NCBI GenBank assembly: GCA_016714225.1
Contig: JADJNS010000048.1
Span: 62,001-126,000 of the forward strand
Length of the DNA stretch: 64,000 nt
Reading direction: 5' to 3'
Source: Archangiaceae bacterium
GTDB lineage: Bacteria > Myxococcota > Myxococcia > Myxococcales > Myxococcaceae
The notes under the pieces are model-generated. The model was not told the DNA's origin. It saw only the letters and a list, made by a program, of their open reading frames with translations, and did no database searches. Of the stretch, positions 16,891-28,580 are shown in pieces. A program made the translations under genes and the position numbers. Numbering within the stretch: the first letter of the stretch is position 1; each line of letters opens with the position of its first letter.

Positions 16891-18608
16891 GGCATCGCCT
16901 CGTAGCCGACGCGCCCCAGCCGCTCGAGGGTCGAGGCGGCGTACGACTCGCCGAAGTCGTCCAGCGTTTCGCGGGCCGAGGCGCCGAAGTCGCTGCGCCG
17001 CTCGTCGATGTCGCTGGCGGTGAGCGTGGCGCGCCAGAACGGGTTCAAGAAGTTGGGCGGCTCTCTGAAGTGCCGGCGGCGGTGGTAGTAGACGAAGCCC
17101 GACGACAGCGCGATGGCGCGGCGCAGCCCCGGCACCGAGCGGTCTTTGACCAGGTCGAGCCCCGAGCCCGGCGCGCCCGGCGAGAACCCGAGCTTGAACG
17201 AGAGCTGCCACGGGTCGGGCAGCAGCCCCGCCGCCTGCCGCGCGCGGTAGTCGCGCTTGATGGCGACCATGGTCTTGGGCTGGCCGAACACGTCGCGCAC
17301 CGAGTCGTCGCCGTCGTCGAGCCGGTCGCCGTCGAAGTCGGTGAACACCGGCCAGATGGAGCGCGGGTTGGTCGCGCCCGGCGGCACCCGCTTGAAGCCG
17401 TGGCGCGGCTGGGGCCAGCAACGGGCGAAGACCTGGGCCTGGGTGTCGTCCCACTCGCGGTAGTCGTCGAGCATTCCGCGCCGCCACATGTGGTTGTCGC
17501 GGTCGTCGTTGGGCCCGGTGGTCAGCAGGTACCCGAACGCGTCTTCGGTGGCCGCGCCGACGTTGCAGCCAGCCGGAGGCGCGGGCCACTCGAACCAGAA
17601 GCGGCCGGCGTCTTCGCCCCAGGCGCCCCACACCGTCATGTTCTCGACGTTGCCGACGCGCCGCCACTTCATCCAGTCGGCGCCGCGCAGCATCTCGCCG
17701 TCCATACCGGTGGTCTCGCCGGGGCCCGAGGCGCGGCTGGGGCCGTCGTCTCCGAAGTACGAGGTGCCCCAGTCGGTCACCTTCACCACCAGCGGAGAGC
17801 CGTAGCCGATGACGGCCTGCAGCCGGCGGGCGATGAAGTCGGCGCCGCTCCACCCGTTGGTGCGCCAGTTCGCCGCGCGCGACGAGATGAACGGGTCTTG
17901 CCCGCGGGTGGCCATGGTGGCGCGCACCATGTCGATGGGCTGCTGCTGCTCTCGCACCAGCGCGGCCCGGCGCTCGCGCCGCGTCACCAGGTGATTGCTC
18001 GCGACGCGAAACTCTTCTCCGCTCGCGGCGAACGGGTCAGACGCGCTGGCCGCCAGCGCGACCCGATCGGGAATGCCGGGCAGCTGCGCCACCATGTCGT
18101 CGTAGAGCTGGCGCTGGTTGTCGGCCACGTCGAGCGCGGTCTCGTAGAGGTCGCTGCGCACGTACTCGGCCGACAGCGCGTCGTAGCCCGAGAAGCCCCA
18201 GTAGCCGCAGTCGCTGCGCTCGAAGAGCTGAATGAGCCGGGTGTCTTCGGCCATGATGTTCGCGCGCGCCGCGCCGAAGGTTCCGCCGCACGCCGACTGG
18301 CTGGCGATCTCGGCCAGCGCGTCGCGGGCCTGGTTGAGGGCGCCGTGGTAGAAGACCACCCAGCTCAGGGTCGACTGCGCCGCGGCGATCGACGCCATCT
18401 GCGCAATCAGCACCCGGTTCTCGGCCGACACCGCGTTGAACGCCCGCGCGGTAGCCACCGCGGTGCTGTAGGCGGCGGCGTCGGCGGTGGTCTGCAGCTC
18501 CTGCCGCTCGTGAATGCGCACCGAGATGGCGATGGTGATGAACACCATCAGCGCGATGAGCACCAGGGTCAGCGCCCCGAGCGCCAGCACCTGCCCGCGC
18601 GCCCTCAC
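16887..18608 (-). CDS. TadG-like Flp pilus-assembly protein
   Basis: 573 residues. The GTG at 18608 overlaps the preceding stop (GTGA). The N terminus VRARGQVLALGALTLVLIALMVF is the TadG/TadE-like membrane helix, followed by the helical RQELQTTADAAAYSTAVA segment diagnostic of Putative Flp pilus-assembly TadE/G proteins. The large periplasmic part contains a Ca-binding-like DFDGDRLDDGDD segment. It is very long for a pseudopilin and may cap a pilus or work as an adhesin. The upstream open stretch to 19007 is a shadow. Confidence 0.75.
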   Translation of the reverse strand: MRARGQVLALGALTLVLIALMVFITIAISVRIHERQELQTTADAAAYSTAVATARAFNAVSAENRVLIAQMASIAAAQSTLSWVVFYHGALNQARDALAEIASQSACGGTFGAARANIMAEDTRLIQLFERSDCGYWGFSGYDALSAEYVRSDLYETALDVADNQRQLYDDMVAQLPGIPDRVALAASASDPFAASGEEFRVASNHLVTRRERRAALVREQQQPIDMVRATMATRGQDPFISSRAANWRTNGWSGADFIARRLQAVIGYGSPLVVKVTDWGTSYFGDDGPSRASGPGETTGMDGEMLRGADWMKWRRVGNVENMTVWGAWGEDAGRFWFEWPAPPAGCNVGAATEDAFGYLLTTGPNDDRDNHMWRRGMLDDYREWDDTQAQVFARCWPQPRHGFKRVPPGATNPRSIWPVFTDFDGDRLDDGDDSVRDVFGQPKTMVAIKRDYRARQAAGLLPDPWQLSFKLGFSPGAPGSGLDLVKDRSVPGLRRAIALSSGFVYYHRRRHFREPPNFLNPFWRATLTASDIDERRSDFGASARETLDDFGESYAASTLERLGRVGYEAMP

Positions 18609-19338
18609 CTGCACACCCCGCGAAAGATGAAGCCGCGGCCCAGGCGCGGGCTGGTGAGCATGCGCATCGCCGCCGAGGCCTGAATGGGGAAGACGTAGGT
18701 CGACGCCGGAGCGCCGGTGCGGGTCTGCAGCGCGTTGAACACCTGGGCGTCGACCGGCCGGTTCACCGCGCCCCAGCTCTGGGTCTGGGTGGGCGCGAGC
18801 GGGCCGACGCCCTCGTAGCGGCGCCCGCCCCAGGCCGCGACCACCAGCCGCGCGATGACCCAGTTCGCGAACGGAATTCGCATCGGGTACCAGAACACCA
18901 GCCGTGTCTCGAGGGTCAGCGTCTCTTGCTCGTCGGGGTCGTCGAAGCCGTCGTCTTCGTCGGTGCCCGCGGTGCGCCGCGCGCCGGGCACCTCGCGAAA
19001 CAGCCACACGATGTCGCCGTCGTGCTTCGCGTCGCGCAGCGGCTGGTAGCGGTTGGCGCGGTGGGCGCCGAACGCGTCGACCAGCCGGCTGGCCGGGTCG
19101 CCGTGGCCGGTGATGGCCGTGAAGGTCGGCAGCAGGGTGAGCAGCGCGGCGTGCTTCATGCGCGTGCAGCTGCCCTGCGACAGCGAGCCGGTGCGGGTGG
19201 CGGTGAAGGCTGCGTGCTCGACCATCAGCCGCGCCTGCAGCATCAAGAACAGCTGCAGCGTGCCGAGCACCATGAACAGGAACAGCGGCAAGATGAGCGC
19301 CGTCTCGACCGCCGCCTGCCCGCTCTGCCCGCGCGCGC

Positions 19339-19342
<4 letters not shown>
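18605..19342 (-). CDS. TadE-like pseudopilin (first of three)
   Basis: 245 residues from ATG 19342. SGQAAVETALILPLFLFMVLG is the TadE signature with the conserved Glu, followed by QARLMVEHAAFTATRTG. The start overlaps the stop of the pseudokinase gene by 4 bp, and the stop overlaps the start of the TadG-like gene by 4 bp, so the set is translationally chained. It probably contributes to the same pilus-like or secretion assembly. Confidence 0.78.
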
Positions 19343-21372
<2,030 letters not shown>

Positions 21373-21483
21373 GAGGGGACCGTGACGGGGATTGTCGCGC
21401 GAAACGCGCAGCGCGTGCGTCGGTCGAGGCCACATGTCGCATGTCCACTTTCGATGACAGTTGCGCGGGGCCGCGTTTCCTGA

Positions 21484-22476
21484 TCACGCCGGCAGGGCTT
21501 CGAGCTGCTCCGAGAGGCGCTGCGCGAGGGCGAAGCGGGCGACGCCGAAGCGCGCCTCGTAGCGCCTCACCCGCGCCTGCGCCGCTTCGTAGCCGTCGTC
21601 GATGAAGCGCACGGTGCGGGCCTGCTCGTCCCAGTGGTGCAGGCGCGCCAACGCCTGCAGCACCGCGCCCGCCGCGCGCCGCGCCGCCTGCCGCTCGCGC
21701 AGAGGGAGCTTGTCGTCGAAGGTCGAGACGAAGTCGGCGACGGTGGCGCGCTCGTGGAGCAGCGGGGCCATCGCCTCGAGCAGGAACTCGCAGCGCTCGC
21801 GCCGATCGTTCTGCTCGGCCCAGGTGAACAGCTGGTCGAGCACCCGGGCCTGGGCCAGGCCCACGCGCAGCACGTCGGTGGGCAACAGCAGGCGCGCCTT
21901 GAGCAGCTCGGCGGCCCGCCACCAGCGGGCCAGGGCCGGCTGCAGCGCCTCGAGCGCGAAGTCCTGCTCGGGGGTGGGCGCGATGGCCCCGGCCTTCACC
22001 TCACCGCCGTTCATCACCAGCGCAGAGGGGAAGGAGACGCGGCACAAGAGCGACTCGCGCACCGCCGGCTGCGTCACCAGCTGGCGCTCGGCGGGCGTCT
22101 CGACCGACGCGGCGAGCGCGGCCAGCAGCACCAGCTCGCAGCCCAGGGCCTTGGGGGGCGCGAGCCGCAGCGGGGTGGCGCCGTCGTGACCGAGCGGCTG
22201 CTCGAGCAGCCACTGCAGCACCTGCACCGTGCTCGCCTCGAACGCGATGGGCGGCGGCGTCTGCCGTGCCCACAGCCGGTCGCGCCACGCGCCTTGCCGG
22301 GTGAGCCACAGCACCGCGCCCTTGCCCAGCGTGTCACAGAGCACCTTGAGGCCCTCGGGAGAGACCTTGGCCGGCACCGGCCACGACTCGAGCAAGAGCT
22401 GCTGCAGCTCGTTGCCGGCCTGACCGAACAGCCCGCGCGCCAGCGCCACCAGCTGCCCTTCGCTCGAACGGCTCAC
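21484..22476 (-). CDS. Uncharacterised partner of the radical SAM protein
   Basis: About 330 residues, soluble and largely helical, rich in Leu, Ala, Arg and Trp, with no signal peptide. The start is GTG at 22476, overlapping the radical SAM stop as GTGA; another GTG lies one codon upstream (22479). I recognise no family. Recognisable landmarks are LWLTRQGAWRDRLW near residue 60 and the FVSTFDDKLPLRERQAARR segment. Strict coupling to a radical SAM activase-type gene suggests a dedicated substrate, scaffold or effector. The next gene is the pseudokinase, 111 bp downstream. Confidence 0.6.
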   Translation of the reverse strand: MSRSSEGQLVALARGLFGQAGNELQQLLLESWPVPAKVSPEGLKVLCDTLGKGAVLWLTRQGAWRDRLWARQTPPPIAFEASTVQVLQWLLEQPLGHDGATPLRLAPPKALGCELVLLAALAASVETPAERQLVTQPAVRESLLCRVSFPSALVMNGGEVKAGAIAPTPEQDFALEALQPALARWWRAAELLKARLLLPTDVLRVGLAQARVLDQLFTWAEQNDRRERCEFLLEAMAPLLHERATVADFVSTFDDKLPLRERQAARRAAGAVLQALARLHHWDEQARTVRFIDDGYEAAQARVRRYEARFGVARFALAQRLSEQLEALPA

Positions 22477-23030
22477 CACCGCTTCACCACCCCAGACGCC
22501 TGCGGCCAGCCGTTGACGCTCAAGCCTTCACGGGTGAGGCGAATCTCCACCGTGTTGGGAGCGGAGAAGCGCGGCGCGTCGGCGCGGCCCCGCTCGGTGA
22601 GAAAGTGCACCTGCTGGTTCGTCGAGCCCACCCAGCGGCGCGAGGTGTCGGGCTGCGCGGCGACGTAGCGGCCGTCGACCAGCAGGTCGACGTGCCCCAG
22701 CGGGGCGCCGCGGGCGTGCAGCTCGGCGAGGGTGAAGCCGCTGAACACCATCACGCTCAGGCCTCGCCGGTGCGCGCCTTCGCAGAGCGCGGCGACCGCC
22801 TCGGGCTGCTCGAACGGCTCGCCGCCCAGCACCGAGAGCCCCTCGACCTGTGGAGGTATGCGCGCCAGCAGCGCGTCGACCTCGAGCAGCGCTCCACCGC
22901 GGTCGGTGAAGAGGTGCGGGTTGCAGCAGCCCTCGCAGCGCAGCGTGCAGCCCTGGGTCCACACCGCGAAGCGGCGGCCGGGGCCCTCGGCCTCGGTGTC
23001 GGCGACGATTTGACCCACGCGGAGCTGCAT
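22473..23030 (-). CDS. Small radical SAM protein, NrdG/activase-like 4Fe-4S
   Basis: 185 residues from ATG 23030. It contains the radical SAM cysteines as CTLRCEGC (Cx3Cx2C) after FAVWTQG, and SVLGGEPFEQ, the GGEP motif binding SAM, as in the short single-cluster activases of the NrdG/PflA group. No anaerobic ribonucleotide reductase or glycyl-radical enzyme is next to it; its only coupled partner is the 330-residue unknown protein. That makes peptide or protein modification a reasonable alternative role. The open stretch upstream of 23030 is antisense to the thioesterase gene. Confidence 0.78.
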   Translation of the reverse strand: MQLRVGQIVADTEAEGPGRRFAVWTQGCTLRCEGCCNPHLFTDRGGALLEVDALLARIPPQVEGLSVLGGEPFEQPEAVAALCEGAHRRGLSVMVFSGFTLAELHARGAPLGHVDLLVDGRYVAAQPDTSRRWVGSTNQQVHFLTERGRADAPRFSAPNTVEIRLTREGLSVNGWPQASGVVKRW

Positions 23031-23112
23031 CGAGCGAATGGTAACCGCTGTCGAGGTGACACGGCACTTGCGATGGTCTTCGCGAGGCGAGTTGGCGTAC
23101 CTTGCGCGCCGC

Positions 23113-23892
23113 ATGCTGCCCGAGTGCTTCTTCGCACGCGACGGCGACGCGTTCGTGTCGACCGAGCTCACCCGGGGCCCGTGGAGCAACGAGCACCAGC
23201 ACGGCGGGCCGCCCAGCGCCCTGCTGGCCCGCGCGGCAGAGACGTTCGGTGACGACGCGCGCGCGTTCTTCGTGGCGCGGCTCACCATCGACTACCTGAG
23301 GCCCATTCCCATCGCGGCGCTGAAGGTGAGCGTCGAGCCGCAGAAGCTGGGCAAGACCGCCCAGCGGGTCTCGCTCAGGCTCACCTGCGATGGAGAAGAG
23401 CTGGCCCGCGCCACCGCGCTGCGCATTCGGCGCGCCGAGTCGCGCGGGCTCTCGACGCGCCCGCCGCCGCTCGCCTCACCCGACGGCCTGCCGGCCTTCA
23501 CCTTCCCCTTCTTTCGGCACGAGGTCGGGTACCACCGCGGCATCGAGGCGCGGTACCTGCGCGGGCGCTTCGGCGACAGCGAAGTCGCGGTGTGGATGCG
23601 GCAGACCGCCGAGCTGGTGAAGGGCGAGACGCCTTCGGGGCTGCAGCGGGTGACCCTGGTCGCCGACGCCGAGAGCGGCGTGTGCAACCCGCTCGACATT
23701 CGCCGCTTCACCTTCGTGAACCCCGACCTCACCGTTCTGCTCGACCGCGAGCCGGTGGGTGAGTGGGTGTGCCTCGACGCGCTCAGCACCGCTTCTGGGC
23801 TCGGCATCGGCCTGGCGCAGGCCGCGGTGCACGACCGCCACGGCCCGGTCGGCCGCTCGGCCCAGACGCTGGTGGTCGAGGAGCGCGGGTGA
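23113..23892 (+). CDS. Acyl-CoA thioesterase-like double hotdog protein
   Basis: 259 residues from ATG 23113 (MLPECFFARDGDAF). It fits the TesB-like / thioesterase superfamily 3 layout. The first hotdog has NEHQHGGPPSALLARAAE and ends with TALRIRRAE. The second ends with CLDALSTASGLGIGLAQAAVHD and GRSAQTLVVE. It is soluble. A role in hydrolysing acyl-CoA thioesters is expected; the substrate is unknown. The stop overlaps the start of the next gene (GTGA, 23889-23892). Confidence 0.75.
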   Translation: MLPECFFARDGDAFVSTELTRGPWSNEHQHGGPPSALLARAAETFGDDARAFFVARLTIDYLRPIPIAALKVSVEPQKLGKTAQRVSLRLTCDGEELARATALRIRRAESRGLSTRPPPLASPDGLPAFTFPFFRHEVGYHRGIEARYLRGRFGDSEVAVWMRQTAELVKGETPSGLQRVTLVADAESGVCNPLDIRRFTFVNPDLTVLLDREPVGEWVCLDALSTASGLGIGLAQAAVHDRHGPVGRSAQTLVVEERG

Positions 23893-26207
23893 AGCGCGTG
23901 CTGCTCGCCTCGCTGGTCGCGGCGGCAGCGGCGGGCGCGTGGTGGCTGTGGCGCGCGCGCGCCGCTCCCGAGCCCTCGAGCGCGCTGGTCACCGGCCTCG
24001 CCCCCGTCGTGCCGCTCGAGGCGCCGGCGCCGCCCGCTCCACTGCCGGCGACGCTCACCGTCACCGCGCCCAAGGCGACCCAGGTCGAGGTGAAGCGCCG
24101 CAGCGTCTCGGGGCGGGACGACTGCGCCAGCGAGGGCACCGACGAGCCGCTCTGCCCGGGGGAGTACGACGTGCGCGCGACGGGCGACGGCACGGTGGCG
24201 CTGAAGGTGCTTCGCCTCGAGCCGGGCGAGAAGCGCGAGCTGAAGCTCGAGCTCGAGAAGGCGCTCACGCTCGAGCTCACGGTGCTCGACGACCAGAAGC
24301 TGCCGGTCGACCGCGCCAGCGTGGTGGCGCAGCACACCGGCACCGGCTTCATCGTGCGCGGCCGCAGCGACAGCGACGGCACGGTGAGCCTCGGCCCCGT
24401 CACCGCCGGAGACTGGCAGGTCATCGCGATGCGCGAAGGGTGGGCGCCCGGTGCGGGCTCGCTCGCGGCGGGCCGCTCGACCACCCTGCGCCTGGCCAAC
24501 CTGGGCTGGGTCGAGGGCACCCTCGACCCCGGCACGCCCGAGGTGAAGCTCGAGCTCGCCACGCTCGAGCATGTCACCGTGGCCAGCGGCGTCACCCAGG
24601 CGAGCGGCGCCTTTCGCCTCGGGCCGCAGCCGCCGGGGAAGTACGAGCTGGTGGTGCGCGACGAGCAGTTCGTACCCCACGCCGAGGCGGTGAGCCTGCC
24701 CTCGAGCAACGTGGTGGTGCGCGCGTCGACCGGCGCGACGCTCAAGGGCGACCTCTACGGCCCGGCGCGCGAGCGGCTCTCGGGGCCGGTCACCGTCGAG
24801 GGCCCCGGCCCGACCCGCACCGTCACGGCGCGCGACGGCGCGTTCGAGGTGCGCGCGCTGACGCCGGGGCGCTGGAGCTTGAGGTCGGGCGAGGGCCGCG
24901 CGGTGGTGGTCATCGACGGAGGCGTGCAGCGCGTCGAGCTCACCGTGCCGAAGTACGAGGGCTTCATCTCTGGTACCTGCGAGAGAGAAGGCGGCCACCG
25001 CCTGCCCGAAGAGCTGGTCATTCGCGCGACCTCGGAAGACGGGGCCCGCGTGCTCACCAAGCCCTGCGCGGCCGGCCGCTTCGAGCTCACCGGGCTGCCG
25101 CGGGGCTTCTACGAGCTGCAGGCCGAGGCGCGCGAGCGAGACGAGCGATGGTCGGGCCACCTCGGCACCGCCTCGACCGGCACCCGCGACGTGAAGGTGA
25201 AGGTGCCGGGGGTGGCGTGGCTGAAGTGGAGGCTGGTCGACGAGAACGGCCGCGGGCTCGAGGCCGAGCGCCAGCGCGAGCACTTCGAGTCGCGGGATCT
25301 CGAGCTGCCGCTGGCACTGCCCGGCTACGTGCCGGTGACGCGCACCGCCTCGCTCGAGCGCGGCCGCGACACCGCCCTGGGCGAGGTGGCGCTGAAGAAG
25401 GGTGGGCGCATCACCGGCCGCGTGCTCGACGCCACCAGCAAAGACCCGGTGGCCGGCGCCACGGTGAGCGTGGGCGGCTTCGAGCAGCGCACCGGGCCCG
25501 ACGGCACCTTCCGGTCCGACGAGGCCCCCGACGGTGAGGTCGAGCTGAGCCTCTCTCACCCGCGCTACGTGCCGCTGAAGCACTTCGTGAGCATGCCCGT
25601 GGCGGGGCAGGTCGAGCTCGAGCTCACCCGCGCCAACCGCATCACCGGCGCGCTGCTCACCGCCGACGGCAGCGCGCCCCGTGGCCTCGAGGTGTGGGCG
25701 ATGTCGGGCGCCGCTGCGGTGAGCGCCAGGGTCATCGACGGCGCGTTCGCCAGCGGCCACCTCGAGCCGGGGCGCTGGCTGGTGCGGGTGATGCGTGCGG
25801 GCGAAGACGCCGCGCCGGCCTCGGGCTTCGACACGCTCGAGGTCGACCTGAAGCCGCAGGAAGAGCGCGTGGTGTCGCTCATCGAGCGGGTGGCGGGGGT
25901 GAGCTTCGAGGTGCTGGTCACCGACCGCGACGGCACGCCGACGCTCAGCGACGTGCTGCTGGTGCCCCGGCCCCAGACGGCTCCGGCCGACGAGCAGCAG
26001 TTCGCGCGGCTGCTGCACCGCCCGGGGCTGCCGGGCGACCCCCTCGGCGAGGGCGCGCGCTACCGGTTCTCGAGCGTGCCTCCCGGCGCGTACACCCTGC
26101 TCGCCAACGCGCACGGCCGGGTGTGGACGGTGGCGACGCCGGTGGTGGTGCAGGCGGGCATGGGGCCCCTTCGGCTCACCTTCCCCCAGGTGCCCTACTC
26201 GCGCTGA
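23889..26207 (+). CDS. Membrane-anchored protein with repeated carboxypeptidase-regulatory-like domains
   Basis: 772 residues from the GTG at 23889, coupled to the thioesterase gene. The N terminus VKRVLLASLVAAAAAGAWWLW is a signal anchor followed by a Pro/Ala linker. The rest is a string of small beta-sandwich domains of the CarboxypepD_reg / SpaA type, seen as repeated GRVLDATSKDPVAGATVSV, SDSDGTVSLGPVTAGDW and GTFRSDEAPDGEVEL-like units. These usually serve as stalk or surface-display modules. No catalytic domain is visible. Confidence 0.72.
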   Translation: MKRVLLASLVAAAAAGAWWLWRARAAPEPSSALVTGLAPVVPLEAPAPPAPLPATLTVTAPKATQVEVKRRSVSGRDDCASEGTDEPLCPGEYDVRATGDGTVALKVLRLEPGEKRELKLELEKALTLELTVLDDQKLPVDRASVVAQHTGTGFIVRGRSDSDGTVSLGPVTAGDWQVIAMREGWAPGAGSLAAGRSTTLRLANLGWVEGTLDPGTPEVKLELATLEHVTVASGVTQASGAFRLGPQPPGKYELVVRDEQFVPHAEAVSLPSSNVVVRASTGATLKGDLYGPARERLSGPVTVEGPGPTRTVTARDGAFEVRALTPGRWSLRSGEGRAVVVIDGGVQRVELTVPKYEGFISGTCEREGGHRLPEELVIRATSEDGARVLTKPCAAGRFELTGLPRGFYELQAEARERDERWSGHLGTASTGTRDVKVKVPGVAWLKWRLVDENGRGLEAERQREHFESRDLELPLALPGYVPVTRTASLERGRDTALGEVALKKGGRITGRVLDATSKDPVAGATVSVGGFEQRTGPDGTFRSDEAPDGEVELSLSHPRYVPLKHFVSMPVAGQVELELTRANRITGALLTADGSAPRGLEVWAMSGAAAVSARVIDGAFASGHLEPGRWLVRVMRAGEDAAPASGFDTLEVDLKPQEERVVSLIERVAGVSFEVLVTDRDGTPTLSDVLLVPRPQTAPADEQQFARLLHRPGLPGDPLGEGARYRFSSVPPGAYTLLANAHGRVWTVATPVVVQAGMGPLRLTFPQVPYSR

Positions 26208-26259
26208 GTGGCCGCGCGAGGTTGCTTCCCCGAGGCGGCGGTCTAAGGTTCGAGGCCTC

Positions 26260-28056
26260 ATGCGCGCGGCGACTGTTCGGCTGTGGGTGGCGGCAGCAGC
26301 AGCAGTGGGACTCGCAGCGAGCTGCACCGTCGACACCACCGAGCCCGATGCGGGCCGCAAGTGCGACGCCGACCACGAGTGTGCGCCGGGCCAGAGCTGC
26401 GGCAGCGACGGGCGCTGTCACGAAGGCGGCGCGGGCGGCGGCAGCGCCGGCGGCACCGCAGGCGGAGCGACGGCCGGCGGCGGCGCGACCGCAGGTGGAG
26501 TCGGTGGCGGCGGCGGAGACGCAGGCGGCGGTGCGACCGCCGGCGGCATGGGCGGCGGCGCCGGCGGTGGAACGGCCGGCGGTGGAACGGCAGGCGGCGG
26601 CACCGCAGGCGGCGGCACGGCCGGCGGCGGTACCGCAGGCGGCGGCAGCGCGGGCGGCGCGATGCCTCCGCACTACTACGTGAACGGCACCACCGGCATG
26701 GACAGCAACGCTGGTACCCTGGCGGCACCGTGGCAGACGGTGGCGAAGGTGAACGGGCTGACCGCGGTCGAGCTGCCCCCCGGTTCGACGGTGTCGTTCG
26801 CCGGCGGCCAGACGTGGAACGAGCGCCTCGTGCCCCCCACCAGCGGAGCCGCCGGCACGCCCATCACCTTCGACACCTACGGGGTGGGCCTGGCGACCTT
26901 CGACGGCACCGGCAGCACCAACACCGGCCTGCACGTGTCGGGGCAGTCGCACCTCTCGTTCTCGGCGCTGCACGTGAGGAACTTCAGCCAGAACTTCTGC
27001 TGCTTCATCGCGTCGGCCGACCACCTCACCTTCACCGACGTCGAGCTCGAGGGCTGCCCCGAGGGCGTGCACGCCTCGGGCACCGGCCGCTGCGACGACA
27101 TCACCTTCCAGAACCTGGTGGCGCACGACATCAACCCGCTGCCCGATGGCGGCATCCCCACCAACTACGCGTTCAACCTCCCTTCGACGTGCAACCGCTG
27201 GCTGGTGAGCGACTCGAACCTCTCGCGAACCCAGAAGAGCTGCGTGTTCGACGACAGCAGCAACGCCACCTGGCTGCGCGTCGACGCGCACGAGTGCGGG
27301 CTGGCGCCCAGCGGCACGCGGGCGGGCTTCACCTTGAACGGCACCGGCACCACGGTGCGCTCTTGCACCATCACCAACGTGGGGGCGTCGGGCATCGACC
27401 TGAGCGCCGACGGCGGCGTCATCGTCGAGGCGAACGCGGTCTCGGGCGCGCCGGGGGCGGGCATTCAGGTGAACGCGGCGTCGGGTGACCGGTACATCGT
27501 ACGGCGCAACCGCATCTGGAACACCGACCGCGGCATCAGCGTGCTGGCCGGCGCGCTGGCGACGGTGCAGCTGTCGAACAACTCGGTGCTCGGCGGGAAG
27601 ACAGACGGCGGCGTCTCGCAGTGGGGCATCTCGGCGCGTGGCACTCCGGTGGCGATCGAGAACAACCTCACCACCGGCCCGATGACCTACGCGCTGTCGA
27701 TGCAGGGCTACGACGGCGGTGTCGGCGCCGATGGCGGGCCCACCGGGGCGCCGCCCGGCTACGTCGAGCGCGCCAACTGGCTCGACGTGAGCAGCGGCCA
27801 GCAGCTCCAGTGGGAGGGCAACGTCACCCAGGCCGAGTACCTCGGGTACTCGGGGAGCACCGGCTCGAACTTCGGCAACCCGGGTCTGGGCAGCATCTCG
27901 CCCACCGCGCCGAACTTCACCCCCGGCGTCATCACCCGCGACACCGGCGTGCAGAACCCGGCCACCGGTACGCTCACCATGGGCTGCGATGCGGGCGCCA
28001 TCACCCAGTACTGCGGCGCCGACCCCGAGCCCGGCGCGGTCGAGCTGATTCCCTGA
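26260..28056 (+). CDS. Lipoprotein with right-handed parallel beta-helix
   Basis: 598 residues from ATG 26260. The signal MRAATVRLWVAAAAAVGLAASC ends in a lipobox, followed by a Cys-containing segment (CDADHECAPGQSC) and a Gly-rich GGGTAGGG linker encoded at about 26430-26660. The body opens HYYVNGTTGMDSNAGTLAAPW, typical of polysaccharide-lyase-like beta-helix proteins. It continues with helical coils of the type LHVSGQSHLSFSALHVRNFS and IVRRNRIWNTDRGISV. It may bind or cut polysaccharide; no active site is evident. Confidence 0.75.
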   Translation: MRAATVRLWVAAAAAVGLAASCTVDTTEPDAGRKCDADHECAPGQSCGSDGRCHEGGAGGGSAGGTAGGATAGGGATAGGVGGGGGDAGGGATAGGMGGGAGGGTAGGGTAGGGTAGGGTAGGGTAGGGSAGGAMPPHYYVNGTTGMDSNAGTLAAPWQTVAKVNGLTAVELPPGSTVSFAGGQTWNERLVPPTSGAAGTPITFDTYGVGLATFDGTGSTNTGLHVSGQSHLSFSALHVRNFSQNFCCFIASADHLTFTDVELEGCPEGVHASGTGRCDDITFQNLVAHDINPLPDGGIPTNYAFNLPSTCNRWLVSDSNLSRTQKSCVFDDSSNATWLRVDAHECGLAPSGTRAGFTLNGTGTTVRSCTITNVGASGIDLSADGGVIVEANAVSGAPGAGIQVNAASGDRYIVRRNRIWNTDRGISVLAGALATVQLSNNSVLGGKTDGGVSQWGISARGTPVAIENNLTTGPMTYALSMQGYDGGVGADGGPTGAPPGYVERANWLDVSSGQQLQWEGNVTQAEYLGYSGSTGSNFGNPGLGSISPTAPNFTPGVITRDTGVQNPATGTLTMGCDAGAITQYCGADPEPGAVELIP

Positions 28057-28477
28057 GGGGACCTCGGTCTCCTCGCAGCGGGCTACGCCTGGTGTGAGCG
28101 GAGCGACGACCGCGCTGCACGCTGCACGCTGCAGGACTCCCCTCGGCAGACCTGCGCGCAAGGAGTGCCGGCATCCATGCCCGAGAACGTGCCAGCCCCT
28201 GATTTCCGAGCGGAACACGCGGGGCGGAGTCTCCTGTGACTCGGCGTCGCCGAATCGGCATCGGGATCGACTCCACTGCGCGGTACCCCGTGTAGTGCCC
28301 TCTCGCGGGGCCACACCGACGGGGAACCGCGGGGTGCTTTTCTGCCACCGCGGCACCGAATCTGCGGCGCACTGAATGCGACGAAAGCAGAGCTGGGCCC
28401 TCCGAGCTCGGGGAGCCCCTCGTCGTGAGGCCGCGGTGCCTTCTGCAAACGCGGGCAGGTGCGGCCGTTTCGCGCGC

Positions 28478-28506
28478 GCCGGGCGGAGCTTGCCCGGCCA
28501 TTTTTT
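28478..28506 (+). terminator. Intrinsic terminator
   Basis: GCCGGGC, loop GGAGCTT, GCCCGGC, then CA and six T. A perfect 7-bp GC stem with a U-tract is the only one of its kind I see in this window. It reads on the plus strand. Either the lipoprotein transcript has a 420-nt 3' region or a separate small RNA ends here. Confidence 0.7.
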
Positions 28507-28561
28507 CAGCGCTGCGTTTTTAACATCGTCAACACTACATCCTTGGGCATTACCGACGTTT

Positions 28562-28580
28562 ATTTGCGCAGCCCGCAAAT
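28562..28580. repeat. Short AT-rich inverted repeat
   Basis: ATTTGCG, spacer CAGCC, CGCAAAT: perfect 7-bp arms within the AT-richer island. It could be a hairpin or a dyad binding site; nothing decides between them. Confidence 0.4.

Noticed and set aside
22473..23030. Anaerobic ribonucleotide reductase activase (nrdG)
   Set aside because: The family resemblance is real, but there is no nrdD nearby and the coupled partner is unrelated, so I did not assign the symbol.
23292..26360. Minus-strand open frame of over 1000 codons
   Set aside because: It is antisense to the thioesterase and the beta-sandwich repeat protein, both with clear motifs and starts.
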